NCBI GenBank assembly: GCA_024114885.1
Contig: CP099419.1
Location: 2,542,001 to 2,606,000, forward strand
Reading direction: 5' to 3'
Origin: Septoria linicola
Taxonomy: Eukaryota; Ascomycota; Dothideomycetes; Mycosphaerellales; Mycosphaerellaceae
DNA length: 64,000 nucleotides
Below the pieces are notes generated by a model, which saw nothing but the letters and a program-made list of their open reading frames with translations, was not told where the DNA came from and ran no database searches. A program made the position numbers and the translations under genes. Numbering within the stretch: position 1 is the stretch's first letter; each line of letters opens with the position of its first letter. Shown one piece after another: positions 59,943-64,000 of this stretch.

Positions 59943-61391
59943 TCAAGGCGTCGCTGCCGCCGCAAATGGTCCAGAGCCCGAGACACTGCTCGCGACACTC
60001 TTGCTTGACCACTTTTCGGCACCGGCCACTACGTCCGCCATAATGCCTCCGAACAGACCATCGAGAATATTCTCGGGCTCTCCATTATGCTCAAGACCTA
60101 CATCACCCAAGATCGCATCGCCTCGCAGTGGCTTTCCCAAGAACATCCCAATGATTTCTGTGACCAGATTGAAAGGTGCTACAACGAATGCTCTCACAGC
60201 ATTGCCAGTCAAGATGAAAACTAAGGTGTGCAAGAATCGCAAACCTTCCTCGATGCCCAGTGGCTCAGTAACATGATCCTGCATCCAGTTGTCCAGCTCG
60301 CTCACGTAGAACAAAAAGTGACTTTTGTTGTCCCAATAGTGCTTGTTCATATGTTCTCCAAAGCGGACCATCATCTGCTGCATTGGGTGATATGGCTCAA
60401 ACTGTTCATACAGTCTATCGCCTGTCATCATTGAAAGCATCTGATTTTGAAAGGCTAAAAGTAACAGATCGAAGGTCAGCAATGTCTCGTCCATGTCTCG
60501 CGTCTCTCTTCGCTGCTGCCACACCGGCTTGGGCGATGAATGCCGTAGCATCGGCGTAACAGGCAGAGACACTTGAATCGGGGTGTATGCCTTTGGGCAG
60601 TCGCTTTACGTACTGGGAAAGGTTGTCCAAGGGAGACCAGTGTATGCCTCTTTGAGTGGAAATTCGATGATGCGGGCGGTGACTGGTCGTAGATTGCTAT
60701 GGTCAGGGGCATACGAAAGACCAGCTTCTGCGAGTGCATCCTCATCTAGAGGCTCGTCTTCGACCAAGAAATGTACGAGTGCTGGACTTCTTGTGCCCCA
60801 AACACCACATAGGAAGCCTGCAGTCCCTGTGCATTGGGCGAAGTAGAGGCCTGTTTGGTTGAGCTTACGATCGCCTTGGGCGTAATTGATCGCATAGATG
60901 AAGTCTTCATCCCAGTGAAAAAATCGGAACCCATGGTATGTGAGGAAGACCCACTGCTCTCGAGGCTTTTCTGGCTTGCCGCAGCGTGCCTCAGTAGAGA
61001 TATCTCGGACGATGTTCTCGATGTCGGCGTACTTGTCGATGGGCAGGTCTTCTGTAGGTATCCCACTTTCTTCGGAGTATTGCTCGGGTAGTATGAAGCC
61101 CAGCTTCTCTAGAAAATCATTGCTGTTGATCCGCATCGTATGGAAATCGTTATGCGTATCCTGGAATTGACGGAAAGATGGTACACCTTTGCCAACGCCC
61201 CAATCTCCCAAATTGTCCTTGGCTTCGTAGAGAAACTTGTCGATGTTCTCGCCGACATATGCATTGTTCCAGAAAGCGTACACGATACCGTCAAGCATGG
61301 CAATGAGCAATGGGAGAAGTGTCACCGGCAGCGTCAACAAGAAAGGCCATTTCACAATTCGCCAGAGGAGGCGAATGAGATTTCTGAGCAT
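59943..61391 (-). CDS. Membrane-anchored hypothetical protein, two exons
   Basis: Exon 1 is 61391-60614 and exon 2 is 60454-59943, joined to 429 aa. The 159-nt intron has donor GTACGT, branch GCTGAC and acceptor TTTTAG, and is about three times the local norm. The start at 61391 gives MLRNLIRLLWRIVKWPFLLT and a hydrophobic anchor; a longer upstream open frame lacks coding character. The middle has LNQTGLYFAQCTGTAGFLCGVWGTRSPALVHF, a Gly-rich core that resembles serine-hydrolase or thioredoxin-like pockets. I do not recognise the family. A second hydrophobic region lies near the C-terminus. An alternative frame within the intron is open and could mean a different exon layout. Confidence 0.6.
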
Positions 61392-64000
61392 GATGCTTGT
61401 TTGCAGCCTCAATTCGAACAGACAACTCAGGTCTTGGTTAGTTTCGATGATCGCTGAAGGTCTCCTCTTGGATGAAATCTGCACAAGCGAACGTGTGATA
61501 TAGTAATGTAACAAGCTTTCAAAGAAAACAAGCAAACCGCATGCCACTACTGCCGGCTGCTCTCGTTTGTGAACTGAAAGGAGGTGGCGGAAGGATTCTT
61601 GCCGTCTTGAAAAGTGGGTCCATAGTTTCGGCTCCGAGCAATTCTTCGATTTGTCTCCCTGCTCCAAGTCCGATGGTGCTGTGACGTGAGCCAGATCAAT
61701 GTATCGAAGCTCCACGGTATCGCATTATGTCTTGAAGACACTCCAGGCTTGACAGACTTACGTTCTTCGCGGCCGGCTCAAAGTTTCTCAAGTCCAGTTT
61801 CTTGGAAAGCTTTGCCTTTCTACGGCATCTTCATCAGTGCTTGAAAAAGCGGTACATCGATCGCACTTGAGCAGAATCACGAGCGGTGAAGTGTCGTACT
61901 TTGAGGGCGAGATCTCCGTGATACATCAGACATGGGGATTGACGCCAGCTGCAAAAGCCAAGCATTAGGCATCAAGGTCCAGTGAAAACAGGCCAAGCAT
62001 CCTGCAAGACATTCGTCGTAGATTGTGAGTAGGTCAACGAGGGTGTCGGTCAACGGGGCTCGATCGAAGTCATGCGATTCCTCAAGATGCTTTCGTCACT
62101 CCTTCACACGAAAGTAAGGTTTTGCAGTTGCCTTTCGACCTGTGATACTGAATGCGGTCAGCGCACACGACATTGGTGCACCGTGGCCTATGCTCGCACG
62201 AAACGCGACTACACCTGTTTGAAAAATCGCCCACACTCTCAGGATGTGTAAGATCGTTTCCCAAGTCCGACCTTGGCGCTGCAAGATATGGACTCTCAGG
62301 AACAGCTCAGTGTCCAAGCTGCGACGGGTATGATGCTCGTCGTGGCCACTTTGCATGCGAGCTGGCACGGCCATATCACGGTCGCTGCGATGTTTGAAGT
62401 CGTAGTTGCCATTTGATGGAAGTCTGCTAGATGCTACTCGAGCAGGGACATTGCTTGTAAGAGCTTCCGCTGTTCGGCACTGTTCAATAATGTTGTAGTC
62501 GTGCATGTGCATTGATGCATGATTAATCTCCGCCACGTAGCGCGACTCGCAGGCCAGCGTGTGGTATTACCAGACACGAGGTGCAACCGACAAGGTGTTG
62601 CATTCTAGCCTCTGCGTCCTGAGAATGTGAAGCTTGCCACGGCAGCAGGACCCCAGATCTCCATCATCTGATCATAGTGTCTTTCCAATGGACGAGTCTC
62701 TGCATCGCTGGATGATTGCGTGAAGACATGACGCGCAGGCCGTTGAAGCATACCGGATCAAGCACGGGCATAGTGGCTTTTTCTGCAAGTGTTATGCTGC
62801 CACGTAAGACGCGACTCGTGCTACTTCCGATGTGTTTCCATACTCAAATGAAAGGTAATAGTATAGTCGCACTCCAGCTGAGCTTGCTGTTGAGAGGACA
62901 GCGGTTCTGGCTGTGGCTTTCGGAGGCCTGAATAGCAGTTGTAGCAAAGAGATCGAAAGTTGGTGGAGCGGTTAGGAGTTCAGAGAGATCTCTTGGTACC
63001 GACAGGGGTGCCCTGCAGGAACAGAAAGCTGGCGCAATCATGTCGGCGAGACCTTGTCCGTTCCAGGTTTCGACTTCAACGATAACCATACTCCCAACAT
63101 TCAGGGTAAGAACAACAAGTTTGGGGCATGAAAACACAAGTGAAGTTGTACTACGAGCGCAGTAAGCATTCGGCCCCTCGCACATCATCCTCACGGCCAC
63201 CAGCTCTAGCCTATCGTCTACCTCGGTCCGATCCCATCAGGGCGCTTGCGTCAACTCCCTAGTGTTCATCCGGCTCACCTGTTAGCACCTTTCTCATGGC
63301 CGGCTATTTAACAGAGTCTCCTGTTCATGTGAGACGAGAGCGCAAAATCACAGTCATCAGAGAGCAGTCGATGGCCTCCGACGCCTGTTGGCTCGTCACA
63401 GTGACTTGCGTGTGCCTCAGATGGCGCCTTTGGTATGTGCCGTTGCAGACCAAATCGGTGCCGCAACAGACGTCCAATATTGATCGTCAGTCGCCCTAGA
63501 GCCACATCACGCACTCGGCTTGGGCCGGCGCAGTCTGTCCTAGATTGTCAATATACTCTGCATCGTGATACTATGGGCCAACACGCTCCACGGAGCATTG
63601 AGGTACTGTAAGCTCTAGTCCCGTGTGACCATATGGAGAGCAGCATCACTGGCAGGACAGTGTTGTGCTGGACGACGATGTGCAACATTTCGAAACCGCA
63701 CGCAAGTCCGAAAGCAAAGCCACGACGTGCAACGCCTCCTCCCTGAAATGGACAAAGCGCTCTCTTGCCGATCCGCTCGCCTGAAGCATAACACGGCCAA
63801 GACTCCCATCACAGCTGGTGCGGATGGCTGATCCCCACATCCGCTCACTTGCCGATCGACGAGAGCGATCAAGCCGGACCTCTGATTCGTGGTTGTTTAA
63901 GAAAGCCAAACGACTATGCTTATGCATGCTTCCCGTGGCCGGACAGGCACAGGCACAAGACCAGCAGGGATCTCCTTCGATAGTCTGTCTGAAAAGCAGG
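61392..64000. other. Gene-free right end of window
   Basis: About 2.6 kb of sequence with ORFs of 60-146 codons on both strands and no domain (the largest is minus, 62096-62536). Base composition is like the rest and I see no repeat or transposon remnant. A gene may begin or end beyond the window, but no coding support is visible. Confidence 0.45.

Noticed and set aside
62096..62536. 146-codon minus ORF
   Set aside because: No domain, mixed composition and several overlapping ORFs on the opposite strand.
1..64000. tRNA, rRNA and CRISPR structures
   Set aside because: A few GGTTCGA-like B-box matches occur (for example near 28731 and 39819) but no cloverleaf can be drawn, and no repeat-spacer array with uniform repeats is present; the hairpin array at 50660 lacks CRISPR repeat length.

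Overview
The window is filamentous-ascomycete chromosomal DNA. Genes carry short (about 47-60 nt) GT-AG introns with CTGAC/CTAAC-like branch sites. There is no operon structure, no bacterial signal, and the gene set is conserved fungal. The style of the genes (a Zn2Cys6 regulator, LPxEL-type F-box-like proteins, a very short-intron PAN3) fits Pezizomycotina, most likely Dothideomycetes (Mycosphaerella/Cercospora-like). That placement is an inference from style and family content, not from a search. I saw no rRNA, tRNA, CRISPR or intact transposon.

Layout. 0-9 kb: the 3' end of an unknown gene, a flavocytochrome b2-type lactate dehydrogenase, PAN3 with a hypothetical gene only 24 bp upstream on the same strand, a UBX-domain ER/ubiquitin adaptor, and a small F-box-like gene. 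9-25 kb: a VHS-GAT endocytic adaptor, a seven-exon hexose transporter with a possible CreA/TATA promoter, a multi-TM unknown, a secreted unknown, ATG16, the ribosome maturation factor SDO1/SBDS, vacuolar carboxypeptidase Y and a Mae1/TehA-type malate transporter. 25-36 kb: a rhomboid-family membrane protein, a PNS1/CTL choline-transporter-like protein, a CLPTM1 homolog, SEY1 and a second F-box-like gene. 36-48 kb: a putative methyltransferase, a Zn2Cys6 regulator, a pentapeptide/F-box-like protein, RFC4 and a GH47 mannosidase. 48-64 kb: a GPI-type aspartic protease, PET100, 6-phosphofructo-2-kinase/fructose-2,6-bisphosphatase, a DUF202 membrane protein, RNase H1, a small hypothetical gene, a membrane-anchored unknown and about 2.6 kb of gene-free sequence.

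The genes are not a pathway cluster. Themes recur, however: ER membrane and secretory quality control (UBX2-like, SEY1, CLPTM1, GH47), vacuole/autophagy (CPY, ATG16, VHS-GAT), sugar/carboxylate handling (hexose transporter, PFK2/FBP2, lactate dehydrogenase, malate transporter), and nucleic-acid maintenance (RFC4, RNase H1, PAN3, SDO1).

The most unusual structure is non-coding. Seven 14-nt hairpin units (5-bp arms, 4-nt loops, consensus GAYRC-N4-GYRTC) lie between 50,660 and 50,819, with compensatory arm changes and, for the last four, an exact 23-bp period. Second is a 174-nt intron in the carboxypeptidase Y gene with a perfect 15-bp inverted repeat, a candidate introner-like element.
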